DNA of 39,374 nucleotides from Eggerthella sp. CAG:298 (GTDB taxonomy: Bacteria; Actinomycetota; Coriobacteriia; Coriobacteriales; Eggerthellaceae): contig FR895140.1 of NCBI GenBank assembly GCA_000435675.1, positions 49,457 to 88,830 of the forward strand, given 5' to 3'. This document shows positions 8,167-16,011 of the stretch, in pieces. The notes beneath the pieces were generated by a model that saw only the letters and a list, made by a program, of their open reading frames with translations, was not told the DNA's origin and did not search any database. Both the position numbers and the translations under genes were made by a program. Numbering within the stretch: the first letter of the stretch is position 1; every line of letters begins with the position of its first letter.

Positions 8167-8193
8167 CATATCGGTCGCATCTTGACCGATATG
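8167..8193. promoter_or_regulatory. Perfect 10-bp inverted repeat upstream of nadA
   Basis: CATATCGGTC and GACCGATATG are separated by 7 bp. It could be a hairpin ending transcription of the upstream gene or an operator. It ends 10 bp before the predicted -35 box of nadA. Confidence 0.55.
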
Positions 8194-8203
8194 TTTTACT
8201 GTC

Positions 8204-8232
8204 TTGTCAGCTGTCTTCACATCTGCCATACT
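8204..8232 (+). promoter_or_regulatory. Candidate nadA promoter
   Basis: TTGTCA (8204-8209) and CATACT (8227-8232) are spaced by exactly 17 bp. The -35 region lies inside two copies of CTGTCTT (8199-8205 and 8211-8217), a plausible place for the NiaR repressor to bind, because niaR is the last gene of this operon. Confidence 0.5.
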
Positions 8233-8252
8233 TGCTCAAAAGATTGAAGGGG

Positions 8253-9191
8253 ATGGCTACCTTGCCAACTGATACAGAACTTGTCGCGCGCATCGAAGAG
8301 CTGAAAGCCGAGCGCGACGCGGTCATTCTGGCGCATTTCTACGTTGAGGATGCGATCCAGGATGTTGCCGACCACACCGGGGATTCCTACAACTTGAGCA
8401 AACTCGCTGCCGATCTCGATTGCGCAACCATCGTGTTCGCGGGCGTGCAGTTCATGGGCGAGAGCGCGAAGCTCTTGAGCCCGAACAAGACCGTCATCTT
8501 GCCGAATCCGCAGGCAGACTGTCCGATGGCCCACATGGTCACGAAGGAGACGGTGGATGCGGCGCGCGCCGAATACGACGATCTTGCGGTGGTTTGCTAC
8601 GTGAACTCCACGGCAGAGATCAAATCGTGGTCGGATGTGTGCGTTACCTCATCGAATGCGCTCAAGATCTGCCAGAACTTGCCGCAGCGAAACATCCTGT
8701 TCATTCCCGATCAGAACTTGGGGCGCTACATCGCTTCGCTCGTGCCCGAGAAGAATTTCATCTTCAATGATGGGTACTGCCCGATTCATCAAGACATCTC
8801 GCCTGATGAGGTGCGCGCGCTGAAAGAGGTGCATCCGAACGCGCTCGTGCTCGCGCATCCTGAATGCAACGCGCAAGTCTGTGAGTTGGCCGACTACCTC
8901 GGCTCGACTGCGGGCATCATCGATCGCGTGGTGACCGGCGAAGAGACCGACTATATCATCTGCACCGTGGTGGGCGTCGCGCACGAGATCGCCAAGCGCC
9001 TGGGTAGCGAAGCGGACAGCAAGCAGCTTCATTTCCCCGCAACCACCCCGCGCTGCGAAGATATGTCTTCGATCACGCTCGAGCAGATCGCCGAAGCGCT
9101 CGAGAACACCACGGAAGAAGTTGAGGTCGAGGCTGAATTCGTGCCCGCGGCCAAGGAAACGCTCACGCGCATGCTCGAGCTTTCATCCTGA
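8253..9191 (+). CDS. nadA: Quinolinate synthase NadA
   Basis: Condenses iminoaspartate (from NadB) with dihydroxyacetone phosphate to quinolinate, the first committed pyridine of NAD synthesis, using an oxygen-sensitive [4Fe-4S] cluster. The three cluster cysteines are C90 (ADCPMA), C176 (GYCPIH) and C268 (TPRCEDM), counted from the ATG at 8253; length is 312 residues, as in short NadA proteins of anaerobes. The start is not settled: AAGGGG directly abuts the ATG at 8253, while an in-frame TTG at 8262 would have it nine bases upstream, a better distance. First gene of nadA-nadB-nadC-niaR. Confidence 0.96.
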   Translation: MATLPTDTELVARIEELKAERDAVILAHFYVEDAIQDVADHTGDSYNLSKLAADLDCATIVFAGVQFMGESAKLLSPNKTVILPNPQADCPMAHMVTKETVDAARAEYDDLAVVCYVNSTAEIKSWSDVCVTSSNALKICQNLPQRNILFIPDQNLGRYIASLVPEKNFIFNDGYCPIHQDISPDEVRALKEVHPNALVLAHPECNAQVCELADYLGSTAGIIDRVVTGEETDYIICTVVGVAHEIAKRLGSEADSKQLHFPATTPRCEDMSSITLEQIAEALENTTEEVEVEAEFVPAAKETLTRMLELSS

Positions 9192-9308
9192 TGTGGCCGA
9201 ATGCTGGCTCAAGCCGGCGCGTGCCAGGCCGACTGTACGAACGGTAACGACAAAACCGCGCGAGCTCACCCAAAACCGCTCGCGTTTTCACTATAAGAGG
9301 AACGGAAC

Positions 9309-10604
9309 ATGACGAACGACGAAACATATGATGTGGTCATCGCAGGCTGCGGAGCCGGCGGCCTCTACACGGCGCTCAATCTGCCGAGCGATCTGAGCAT
9401 CCTGATGATCGCGAAGACCGAAGTGGACGAATGCGATTCGATGCTCGCGCAAGGCGGCATCTGCGTGCTTCACGATGAAGACGACTACCAAGCCTTCTTC
9501 GACGATACGCTGCGCGCTGGCCATGGGGAGAACAGGCACGAGAGCGTGGACATCATGATCCGCTCCTCACGTGCGGTGATCAACGACCTGATCGATTACG
9601 GCGTCGATTTCGCGCGCACCGAAACGGGCGAGCTCGCCTACACGCGCGAGGCAGCGCATTCGCGTCCGCGCATCTGTTTCCACGAAGACACCACGGGAAA
9701 AGAGATCACCACCAGGCTACTGGCGGCAGTGCGCCAAAAGAGCAACGTCGAGATCCGTGCGTACACGACCATGGTCGATATCATCGAGCAGAACGGCGTG
9801 TGCGCTGGCATTATCGCGGAAGACGCGCAGGGTGATGCGTATCGCATTCGCGCGCGCTTCACGGTCATGGCGACCGGCGGCATCGGTGGCCTCTACGAGC
9901 ACTCGACGAACTTCCCGAGCCTCACCGGCGATGCGTGTCGCATTGCGCGCGAACATGGCGTTGAGCTGGAGAACATGGATTACGTGCAGATCCATCCGAC
10001 CAGCCTCTACACGGGGCGCCCGGGGCGCGCGTTTCTGATCTCGGAATCGTGTCGCGGCGAAGGCGCGATCCTGCTCGATGCGCAAGGCAACCGCTTCACC
10101 GACGAGCTGCAGCCACGCGATGTGGTCTCGGCTGCGATCAAGAAGCAGATGGAGGCTGAAGGCAGCAAGCACGTGTGGCTCTCGTTCGAGAATATCGAGC
10201 CCGAGACGATCCATCATCATTTTCCGAGCATCTATCAGAAGTGCCTTGAAGAAGGTTACGACATAACCAAGGAACCGATCCCGGTGGTACCTGCTCAGCA
10301 TTACTTCATGGGTGGCGTTCACGTGGACAGTGATTCGCAGACCACCATGCAGCATCTCTTCGCCGTGGGCGAGACCAGCTGCAATGGCGTGCATGGGGCT
10401 AACCGTTTGGCGAGCAACAGCCTGCTTGAGAGCCTCGTGTTCGCGAAAAGGGCGGCGCAGAAGATCGTGGCGGATCGCTGCGCCGATGCCACGCCGTTCA
10501 AGCAGGAGATCCCGGTGTATCGTGAAACGCAGATACTCATTGAGCCGCAACTGCAGCGCGAAGCAGAAAGCGTGCGCGATCGCGTGTTCGCCCGCCGTCG
10601 TTAG
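9309..10604 (+). CDS. nadB: L-aspartate oxidase NadB
   Basis: FAD flavoprotein that oxidises L-aspartate to iminoaspartate for NadA. The N-terminal dinucleotide motif is VVIAGCGAGGLYTALN; downstream are SMLAQGGICVLH, the HSRPRICFHEDTTG block and HGANRLASNSLLESLVF near the flavin ring. At 431 residues it lacks much of the C-terminal helical domain of the 540-residue E. coli enzyme, which is usual in anaerobes, where fumarate rather than oxygen probably accepts the electrons (inference). AAGAGG precedes the ATG. A 117-bp gap separates it from nadA, and nadC follows 24 bp later. Confidence 0.95.
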   Translation: MTNDETYDVVIAGCGAGGLYTALNLPSDLSILMIAKTEVDECDSMLAQGGICVLHDEDDYQAFFDDTLRAGHGENRHESVDIMIRSSRAVINDLIDYGVDFARTETGELAYTREAAHSRPRICFHEDTTGKEITTRLLAAVRQKSNVEIRAYTTMVDIIEQNGVCAGIIAEDAQGDAYRIRARFTVMATGGIGGLYEHSTNFPSLTGDACRIAREHGVELENMDYVQIHPTSLYTGRPGRAFLISESCRGEGAILLDAQGNRFTDELQPRDVVSAAIKKQMEAEGSKHVWLSFENIEPETIHHHFPSIYQKCLEEGYDITKEPIPVVPAQHYFMGGVHVDSDSQTTMQHLFAVGETSCNGVHGANRLASNSLLESLVFAKRAAQKIVADRCADATPFKQEIPVYRETQILIEPQLQREAESVRDRVFARRR

Positions 10605-10628
10605 TCTGTTCGAGCGAGAAGGAACCCT

Positions 10629-11483
10629 ATGGATCTGGCAGCACTCAATCTTATCGCTGAAAAGCATATCCGTACCGCCCTTGAAGAGGACCTCAACCAT
10701 GGCGATGTGTCAGCCGCGGCGGTAGTGCCAGCAAGCGCGCAGGCAACGGTCGAGCTTATCGCAAAGCAAGAAGGCGTGATCGCAGGGCTTGATGTGTTCG
10801 AGCGCACGTTCCACCTGCTCGATCCTGCGGTATGCGTGGAGCGGTTCGTGGCTGATGGCTCTCGTGTCGAGGTCGGTCAGCTGCTCGCACGCATTTCAGG
10901 TGATGCGTTCGTCCTGCTTGCCGCCGAACGAACCGCGCTCAACTACTTGCAGCGCATGAGCGGCATTGCAACGTACACGCGCCAGATCGCGGATCTGCTC
11001 GAAGGCAGCAAGACTACGCTCGTGGATACGCGCAAGACCACGCCAGGCATGCGCATCTTCGAGAAGGATGCCGTTCGTTTGGGCGGCGGCGTGAACCATC
11101 GCTACAACCTTTCCGAGAGCGTGATGCTCAAGGACAACCATATTGCGGCAGCGGGCGGCATCAAAGCAGCCGTTGAAGCAGCGCGCAAGACGGCATCGTT
11201 CACGAGCATGATCGAGGTCGAGACCGAAGATCTTGACATGGTGGCTGAGGCGCTCGAAGCGGGTGCCGACATCATCATGCTCGACAACATGGATCACGAC
11301 ACCATGGCGCGCGCGATCGAGCTCATTGGTGATCGTGCGCTTACGGAATGCTCGGGCAACATCACGCGTGACAACGTGCAGACCTACATTGACCTGGGTG
11401 TTGACTTCATCTCGAGCGGCGCACTGACCCATTCGGCGGGCATCCTCGATCTGAGCATGAAGAACTTGCGGATCGAAGCATAA
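10629..11483 (+). CDS. nadC: Nicotinate-nucleotide pyrophosphorylase (carboxylating) NadC
   Basis: Quinolinate phosphoribosyltransferase, converting quinolinate and PRPP to nicotinate mononucleotide with loss of CO2. Family blocks are complete: EEDLNHGDVSA near the N terminus, AERTALNYLQRMSGIAT, the PRPP/quinolinate-binding DTRKTTPGMR, the LGGGVNHRYNLSE stretch with catalytic Arg/His, MLKDNHI, and the C-terminal barrel end VDFISSGALTHS. At 284 residues it is of normal length. AAGGA precedes the ATG by about 6 bases. Third gene of the NAD operon. Confidence 0.96.
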   Translation: MDLAALNLIAEKHIRTALEEDLNHGDVSAAAVVPASAQATVELIAKQEGVIAGLDVFERTFHLLDPAVCVERFVADGSRVEVGQLLARISGDAFVLLAAERTALNYLQRMSGIATYTRQIADLLEGSKTTLVDTRKTTPGMRIFEKDAVRLGGGVNHRYNLSESVMLKDNHIAAAGGIKAAVEAARKTASFTSMIEVETEDLDMVAEALEAGADIIMLDNMDHDTMARAIELIGDRALTECSGNITRDNVQTYIDLGVDFISSGALTHSAGILDLSMKNLRIEA

Positions 11484-11524
11484 CGAAGATCGTTGAGCAC
11501 GAAGAGCGCAGTTCAGAGGGATAG

Positions 11525-12091
11525 ATGGAAGCTACGACTACAAAAGGAGGCGCGTTGACCGGCCAAGAGCGAAGAGCAGAGATCATGAACATCCTGCGTC
11601 AGAGCACGATGCCGCTTTCAGGTGCGGCGCTCGGCAAGCAACTGGGCGTGTCGCGCCAGGTGGTGGTCCAAGACATCGCCCTCTTGCGTCAATCGGGTGA
11701 AGAGATCTACGCGACGAATCGTGGGTATGTGACCGGAGTGGCGAACGCGCGCCCAAAGCGCCTGTTCAAAGTGCATCATACGATCGAGCAAACCGGCGAC
11801 GAGCTCAATCTGATGGTCGATCATGGGGTAGTGGTGGAGAACGTTATCGTGAACCACCGAACCTATGGCAGGCTCTCGGCTAACCTGGGTTTTCGCAATC
11901 GCCGCGACGTGGCGCGCTTCCTCAACGAGCTTGCCACGGGAGCTTCCACGCCACTGATGAACATCACCTCAGGCTACCATTTCCACGAGGTGAGCGCCGA
12001 TTCTGAAGAGGTGCTCGATGAGCTTGAAGCCGCGCTAGGCGAAGCGGGCTTCCTTGCCGAACTGACCGAGTTCGAACAACAGCACTTCTAA
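11525..12091 (+). CDS. niaR: NiaR-type transcriptional repressor (HTH + 3H domain)
   Basis: A 188-residue repressor of NAD synthesis and niacin uptake genes that responds to nicotinate. A winged HTH of the HTH_11 type occupies residues 13-68 (ALGKQLGVSRQVVVQDIALLR is the recognition part), followed by the 3H domain with H84/H85 and Glu93, the NHRTYGRLSA block around 110-119 and the YHFHEV metal-binding motif (H152, H154). The position right after nadA-nadB-nadC supports autoregulation of the operon. GAGGG precedes the ATG. The gene's stop codon overlaps by 4 bp the stop of the convergent hydrolase gene. Confidence 0.92.
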   Translation: MEATTTKGGALTGQERRAEIMNILRQSTMPLSGAALGKQLGVSRQVVVQDIALLRQSGEEIYATNRGYVTGVANARPKRLFKVHHTIEQTGDELNLMVDHGVVVENVIVNHRTYGRLSANLGFRNRRDVARFLNELATGASTPLMNITSGYHFHEVSADSEEVLDELEAALGEAGFLAELTEFEQQHF

Positions 12092-12930
12092 TTCGTGATC
12101 TTCGGCTGGCGATCGATGAAGGAAACTTGCGGCCAGACGAAGCCCGTGTGAATGCGATCGATCGCGATGTTCGCGCGCTTCTCCTTCTTGTGCTGCGATT
12201 CCTCCTGGCAAGCATCCACGAAACGCTCGAAGAGCAGATTCATGGAATTGCGCGTGCCTAAGAATTCGGGATGCCATTGTACGCCGATAGTGAAGGGCTT
12301 GTCGGGGTGCTCGATGGCCTCGATCAGACCCTGATCGTCATACGCCGCTGCGCGCAGTTCGGGCGCGAGCTCGAATATCCCCTGATGATGCATAGAATTC
12401 ACCTGGGTCGAATGCGTCTGCAGGATGCGCGCCAAACTTCCGCGCGGCTCGAGCGTTACATGGTGTGATGGCTCGGAGAAGGGCAGCGTCTGGAAGTGGT
12501 TCGCGAAATGCGTTTGCTGCTTCGTTTGCGTGGCAAGGTCGAGATGCAAGCTGCCGCCATAGAAGACGTTCAGCATCTGCATGCCACGGCAGATACCCAT
12601 GATGGGCACGTCGAATTCATCGCTGTAGCACAAGATCAGATGCTCGAGCTCTTCGCGGCCAGGCAGATGATCGGTCACGCTCGGATCGTCTTCGGTGTCC
12701 CCATAACGCACGGGATCGATATCTTTCCCGCCGGTCAAGAGGAAGCCGTCCATGTGCGGGAAGATGGTCTCGTAGGCACCAACGTCGTCCGTGACGGGAA
12801 GCAAGTAAGGTTTCGCGCCAGCAGAGCGCACCGCGAGCGCGTAATGATTGATGCCGTCGTCGTAAGGTTCGGGCAATTTGGTGGGAACGATCCCCACTAC
12901 GGGCTTATGATGCGCGTGCGATTCGGACAT
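12088..12930 (-). CDS. Gamma-glutamyl-gamma-aminobutyrate hydrolase family (peptidase C26)
   Basis: A 280-residue class-I glutamine-amidotransferase-like hydrolase of the PuuD family, which cleaves gamma-glutamyl amides. The nucleophile elbow is GICRGMQ, and the His-Glu pair is in QWHPEF; the LTGGKDIDP block is also typical. A 40-residue C-terminal extension rich in Lys, His and Gln follows the domain. AAGGAGG lies 8 bases before the ATG. It sits 28 bp after amrS on the same strand, so it is probably the last gene of that operon. Without polyamine genes nearby, a role in putrescine breakdown is not supported; peptidoglycan or glutamyl-amine recycling is equally possible. Confidence 0.85.
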   Translation of the reverse strand: MSESHAHHKPVVGIVPTKLPEPYDDGINHYALAVRSAGAKPYLLPVTDDVGAYETIFPHMDGFLLTGGKDIDPVRYGDTEDDPSVTDHLPGREELEHLILCYSDEFDVPIMGICRGMQMLNVFYGGSLHLDLATQTKQQTHFANHFQTLPFSEPSHHVTLEPRGSLARILQTHSTQVNSMHHQGIFELAPELRAAAYDDQGLIEAIEHPDKPFTIGVQWHPEFLGTRNSMNLLFERFVDACQEESQHKKEKRANIAIDRIHTGFVWPQVSFIDRQPKITN

Positions 12931-12958
12931 GCACTACCTCCTTGCATTCGCTATCTTA

Positions 12959-13807
12959 CTAGCAATTGCCGCAGGTGACAAAATCCAAATAGTTGCGCGC
13001 CTCGTTCGCGAACGAATAGATGGTCTCAACAGGCGTTGGCTCGGCGTTGAGCATCTTATAGCAGGGGAAGAACCGCGTGATATGCAGCGGAATGCTGCGG
13101 TCGAGCCCCGCAAGCCAGCGCGCCGCCTCCACGAGCTGTTCACGTGAATCGTTCAACCCGGGAACGATGAGCATGGTCACCTCAAGGTGCGCGGTGGCAC
13201 AACCCGCGAAGGCTTCTATCGTGTGCATGGTGGTAGCAAGACTGCCACCCAGTTCGCGATAGACTTCCGCGGTGAAGCCCTTCAGATCGATATTCGCGGC
13301 ATCGATGAGCGGGAGCAGCTCGGAGAGCGGAGCGTCGTTCACCTGGCCGTTCGAGACGAGCACGTTTACCTGCCCCCGCGCATGAACAGCCTGCGAACAA
13401 TCGCGCACGAACTCAAAGCCGACCAGCGGTTCGTTATACGTGTAGGCAACACCAACGTTGCCTTGGGAAGCGAAAGCCGCTGCGGTATCGGCGATGGTCT
13501 CGGGCTCCATGAACCTCCAGGGCACCTCGGTGCTGCAAGCTTGCGCGATGGAGGCGTTCTGGCAGAACGCGCAGCGCATGTTGCAGCCGTACGAGCCGAT
13601 CGAAAGGATGCTCGATCCCGGCATGAAACGCGCGAGCGGCTTCTTCTCGATCGGATCGAGCGCGAGCGAGGTGATGCGCTCGTAGTTCTCGTCGATCACC
13701 TGCCCACTGCGTGCCACGCGCGCACGACAGATGCCGCGCTGCCCTTCAGCAAGCGAACAAGCATGCGGACAGACGGGACACGTGATGCGCTCACTGCTAG
13801 CAGACAC
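12959..13807 (-). CDS. amrS: AmmeMemoRadiSam system radical SAM enzyme AmrS
   Basis: A PflA-like radical SAM protein encoded with AmrA and AmrB in many anaerobes and archaea; the chemistry is unknown. The radical SAM motif CNMRCAFC is present, preceded by the family's N-terminal zinc-like cysteines (CPVCPHAC and GICRAR). Other typical blocks are YTYNEPLVGFEF and the C-terminal CYKM. The frame is open to 13858, but the leading codons there (TTG) have no ribosome site, so I choose GTG at 13807, which overlaps the upstream gene by 11 bp and follows GGTGAGG. The start is uncertain by a few codons. It ends with CGNC. Confidence 0.9.
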   Translation of the reverse strand: MSASSERITCPVCPHACSLAEGQRGICRARVARSGQVIDENYERITSLALDPIEKKPLARFMPGSSILSIGSYGCNMRCAFCQNASIAQACSTEVPWRFMEPETIADTAAAFASQGNVGVAYTYNEPLVGFEFVRDCSQAVHARGQVNVLVSNGQVNDAPLSELLPLIDAANIDLKGFTAEVYRELGGSLATTMHTIEAFAGCATAHLEVTMLIVPGLNDSREQLVEAARWLAGLDRSIPLHITRFFPCYKMLNAEPTPVETIYSFANEARNYLDFVTCGNC

Positions 13808-15311
13808 GTGCCTCACCGCCGGTAGTATGGCGAACCACGCGGAATCGTTCCAGTTCAACGCCCGTTTCGTCCGGTGCTATCCCTGCCTTCTGCCGCGCGA
13901 TAGCAACTTGCTCTTCCACGGTGTTCACGCCTTCGAGGTTTGGCAGCAACAGCCCGCGGTGATGCCCCTTGCTCACGATCACGCCGTATTCTTGCGGGTC
14001 GAGGTTGGCAGGCGAGCTGATGGGTTCGGGCGGGAACAGTACATCGACCGAGTACGAAAGATAGTCGAGTTCGTTCTTTTGCACGGGATAGAAACGCGGA
14101 TCGCCGCTGCAGGCCGAAATAGCGTTCGCGATGATCTCTTGCGCGATCGAATCACGCGTGGGAGCGATGGTGCCGATGCAACCGCGCAGATCGCCGTGCT
14201 CATGGAGTGAAACGAACACACCGGCGCGCGCATCCATAAGCTCGGGTGGCAAGCCTTCGGGCATGAGCAGCGGCCGTTCGGTGGTGACGAAATATTCCAC
14301 GCTCGCGCGAGCAAGCGCCACGAATGGATCCACGCCACTGCCGCCAGTATCGGGCGAGGCATCGGGTTGCGGAACGGGCGAAGAGGGGTCCTCGTCCACA
14401 AGATTGGCTTCGACCTCGCCCTCCACGAGCGCATCTTCGTGCGCAGCCTGTGTCTCGGTTGCCTCTTCGATGGCAGCCTCTTCTTCAATGGCTGCTTCTT
14501 CGCTGCCTTCCACCTCGAAGCACGCGATCGCATAGCCAACACCGAAGGGACCTTCGTAGCTCAAGAGCTCGCTCGAATAGACGGTGTCGGCCAGCGCGCC
14601 TGCCATCATCTGAAACGAGCGCAATCCGCATTCGGCCGCCTCTTCGCAGAAGAGCTCATCGAAGGCGAACAGGTCATCGAGCTCTCCCGAGCGAAAGATG
14701 TCCGTGATGTTCTGGTCGAACTGCGGGCCTGCCTCATTGAAGCCATAGGGGCCATCGTGCGTGAGCTTGTGTGACAGGTCCCCGCTCGCGATCAAGACGA
14801 CGCGACGCCCGAGGATGTTCGCGGCCAGCTCGAAGCAACGACCCATCATCCGGTGCTCGCGCGGCGAAAGCCCCGAGAGTCCCACGCGCACCACGGTGGT
14901 GCGGGGAAGGAAATCGCGCAAGAAATAGAGCGGCACGTAGGTAGCATGATCGAGCGGACCATCGTATTGGTCGCCCATTCCGATCGGAATGTTCGCCTGG
15001 TTAGCAAGGCTTGCGATAAGCTCGGCCAGTTCAGGATCGCCCGTGGCAGTGATGGTGCTCTCTTCCGCGGGCACGCCGAACATCTCCATGGTGCCCGAGA
15101 TGTTCTCCGCGTCTGAGATGAAGAAGCCATCCGAAAACGCCGGCGCATGCGGGGAAGTGACGATGATGGTATCGGGACGGTGTGCAGCAACGCGTCGCGC
15201 AACTTCTTCGTAGCCATCGATGGTGGCTTGGATGGCGGCCTCTTGGCCTTTGCCAACCGCGGGAACGATGAGCGGCGGATGCGGGACAGCGTAGGCAGCG
15301 ACGATAGACAT
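13797..15311 (-). CDS. AmmeMemoRadiSam AmrB-AmrA fusion (MEMO1-like + AMMECR1 domains)
   Basis: A 504-residue two-domain protein. Residues 1-265 are the MEMO1/extradiol-dioxygenase-like AmrB domain (VAAYAVPHPPLIVPAVG at the start, VTSPHAP, ASGDLSHKL, GPFGVGYA). Residues about 270-330 form an acidic, low-complexity linker rich in Glu and Ala. Residues about 335-504 are the AMMECR1 domain AmrA, with the signature LRGCIGTI and YGVIVSKGHHRGLLLPNL. The start at 15311 follows AGAGG by six bases; the frame extends further but only into low-quality leader. It overlaps amrS, so both are translated from one message. AmrA/AmrB/AmrS function is not known; fusion of A and B implies that the domains act together. 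Confidence 0.92.
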   Translation of the reverse strand: MSIVAAYAVPHPPLIVPAVGKGQEAAIQATIDGYEEVARRVAAHRPDTIIVTSPHAPAFSDGFFISDAENISGTMEMFGVPAEESTITATGDPELAELIASLANQANIPIGMGDQYDGPLDHATYVPLYFLRDFLPRTTVVRVGLSGLSPREHRMMGRCFELAANILGRRVVLIASGDLSHKLTHDGPYGFNEAGPQFDQNITDIFRSGELDDLFAFDELFCEEAAECGLRSFQMMAGALADTVYSSELLSYEGPFGVGYAIACFEVEGSEEAAIEEEAAIEEATETQAAHEDALVEGEVEANLVDEDPSSPVPQPDASPDTGGSGVDPFVALARASVEYFVTTERPLLMPEGLPPELMDARAGVFVSLHEHGDLRGCIGTIAPTRDSIAQEIIANAISACSGDPRFYPVQKNELDYLSYSVDVLFPPEPISSPANLDPQEYGVIVSKGHHRGLLLPNLEGVNTVEEQVAIARQKAGIAPDETGVELERFRVVRHTTGGEARVC

Positions 15312-15479
15312 GAGAGACCTCTTTTCGCTCGTAGGGGGAGGGGTGAAGCAAGAGCCGAGTGCTGCGGCGCAAAAGAGGTGCGAATGAGCGGCGTTGTGAA
15401 TGCGCGAAAGAGACGTGCTCTGCTTGTGTTCGTACTTGTTTATTGTAGCGCCGCGTACGCCCGCGCGGGTCGTGATAGC

Positions 15480-15516
15480 TTGACGGTTAGGCAACAGCTT
15501 ATGCGCTTGCTATAAT
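15480..15516 (+). promoter_or_regulatory. Promoter of the queuosine operon (extended -10)
   Basis: A perfect TATAAT at 15511-15516 is preceded by TGC (extended -10). TTGACG at 15480 is 25 bp away, too far for a standard -35, so the extended -10 probably carries the promoter. The expected transcription start (about 15522-15524) coincides with the first base of the riboswitch stem. Confidence 0.65.
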
Positions 15517-15521
15517 GTCAC

Positions 15522-15562
15522 GGACAGTTCGAAACCGTCCTGTCGTTAAACAAAACTAGGAG
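15522..15562 (+). promoter_or_regulatory. preQ1-I riboswitch controlling queDECF
   Basis: Stem P1 is GACAG (15523-15527) with CTGTC (15540-15544), enclosing the loop TTCGAAACCGTC. The A-rich tail TTAAACAAAACTAGG (15546-15560) then provides the ligand-pocket and pseudoknot strand. Loop and tail closely resemble known preQ1-I aptamers, in particular the AACAAAAC tail of the Thermoanaerobacter one. The last bases of the aptamer merge with the ribosome site AGGAG (15558-15562), five bases before the queD ATG, so preQ1 binding would hide the ribosome site. Its place in front of the preQ1 synthesis genes fits the predicted ligand. The identification is by eye, not by a covariance model. Confidence 0.88.
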
Positions 15563-15567
15563 CTAGT

Positions 15568-15987
15568 ATGTATGGTTTGAAAACCGAAAGCAGCTTCGAT
15601 GCTGCTCACTTTCTTACGGATTACCACGGCAAATGCGAGAACCTGCACGGTCATCGCTGGCGCGTGGTGGCCTATCTTGAGCAAGAGGATCTCCAGAGCG
15701 AAGGCACCATGAAGGATATGGTGCTCGATTTCGGCGAGTTCAAGCAGGCGGTGCGCGCGATGACCGAAGCGCTCGATCACACCTTCATCGTGGAGGAAGG
15801 TTCGCTCTCGCCGCAGACTATTACGTGCTTGGAGGACGAAGGCTTCACGCTCTCCGTCATGCCGTTTCGCACCACTGCCGAGAATCTTGCGCGCTACTTC
15901 TTCGATCACCTGCGCGAACAGAGCTTGCCCATCGCGCAGATCGATGTGTACGAGACCCCGAACAACTGCGCGATCTACCGCGGCTAG
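15568..15987 (+). CDS. queD: 6-carboxy-5,6,7,8-tetrahydropterin synthase QueD
   Basis: Converts dihydroneopterin triphosphate to 6-carboxytetrahydropterin, the first step dedicated to 7-deazaguanine synthesis. Zinc ligands H14 (AAH), H27 and H29 (HGH), catalytic C23 (GKCENLHGH), the D70-H71 pair (ALDHTF) and E129 (YETPNN) are all in place, so this is QueD rather than a sepiapterin-type relative. At 139 residues it is a little longer than the E. coli protein (121). First gene of queD-queE-queC-queF under the preQ1 riboswitch. Confidence 0.95.
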   Translation: MYGLKTESSFDAAHFLTDYHGKCENLHGHRWRVVAYLEQEDLQSEGTMKDMVLDFGEFKQAVRAMTEALDHTFIVEEGSLSPQTITCLEDEGFTLSVMPFRTTAENLARYFFDHLREQSLPIAQIDVYETPNNCAIYRG

Positions 15988-16011
15988 CAGGCAAAGAAAG
16001 CGCAGATAGAT

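Noticed and set aside
7744..8229. Minus-strand frame of 161 codons with a FxGL repeat
   Set aside because: No ribosome site before the ATG, it runs into the 3' half of the exporter gene, and its pattern comes from the 12-bp DNA repeat.
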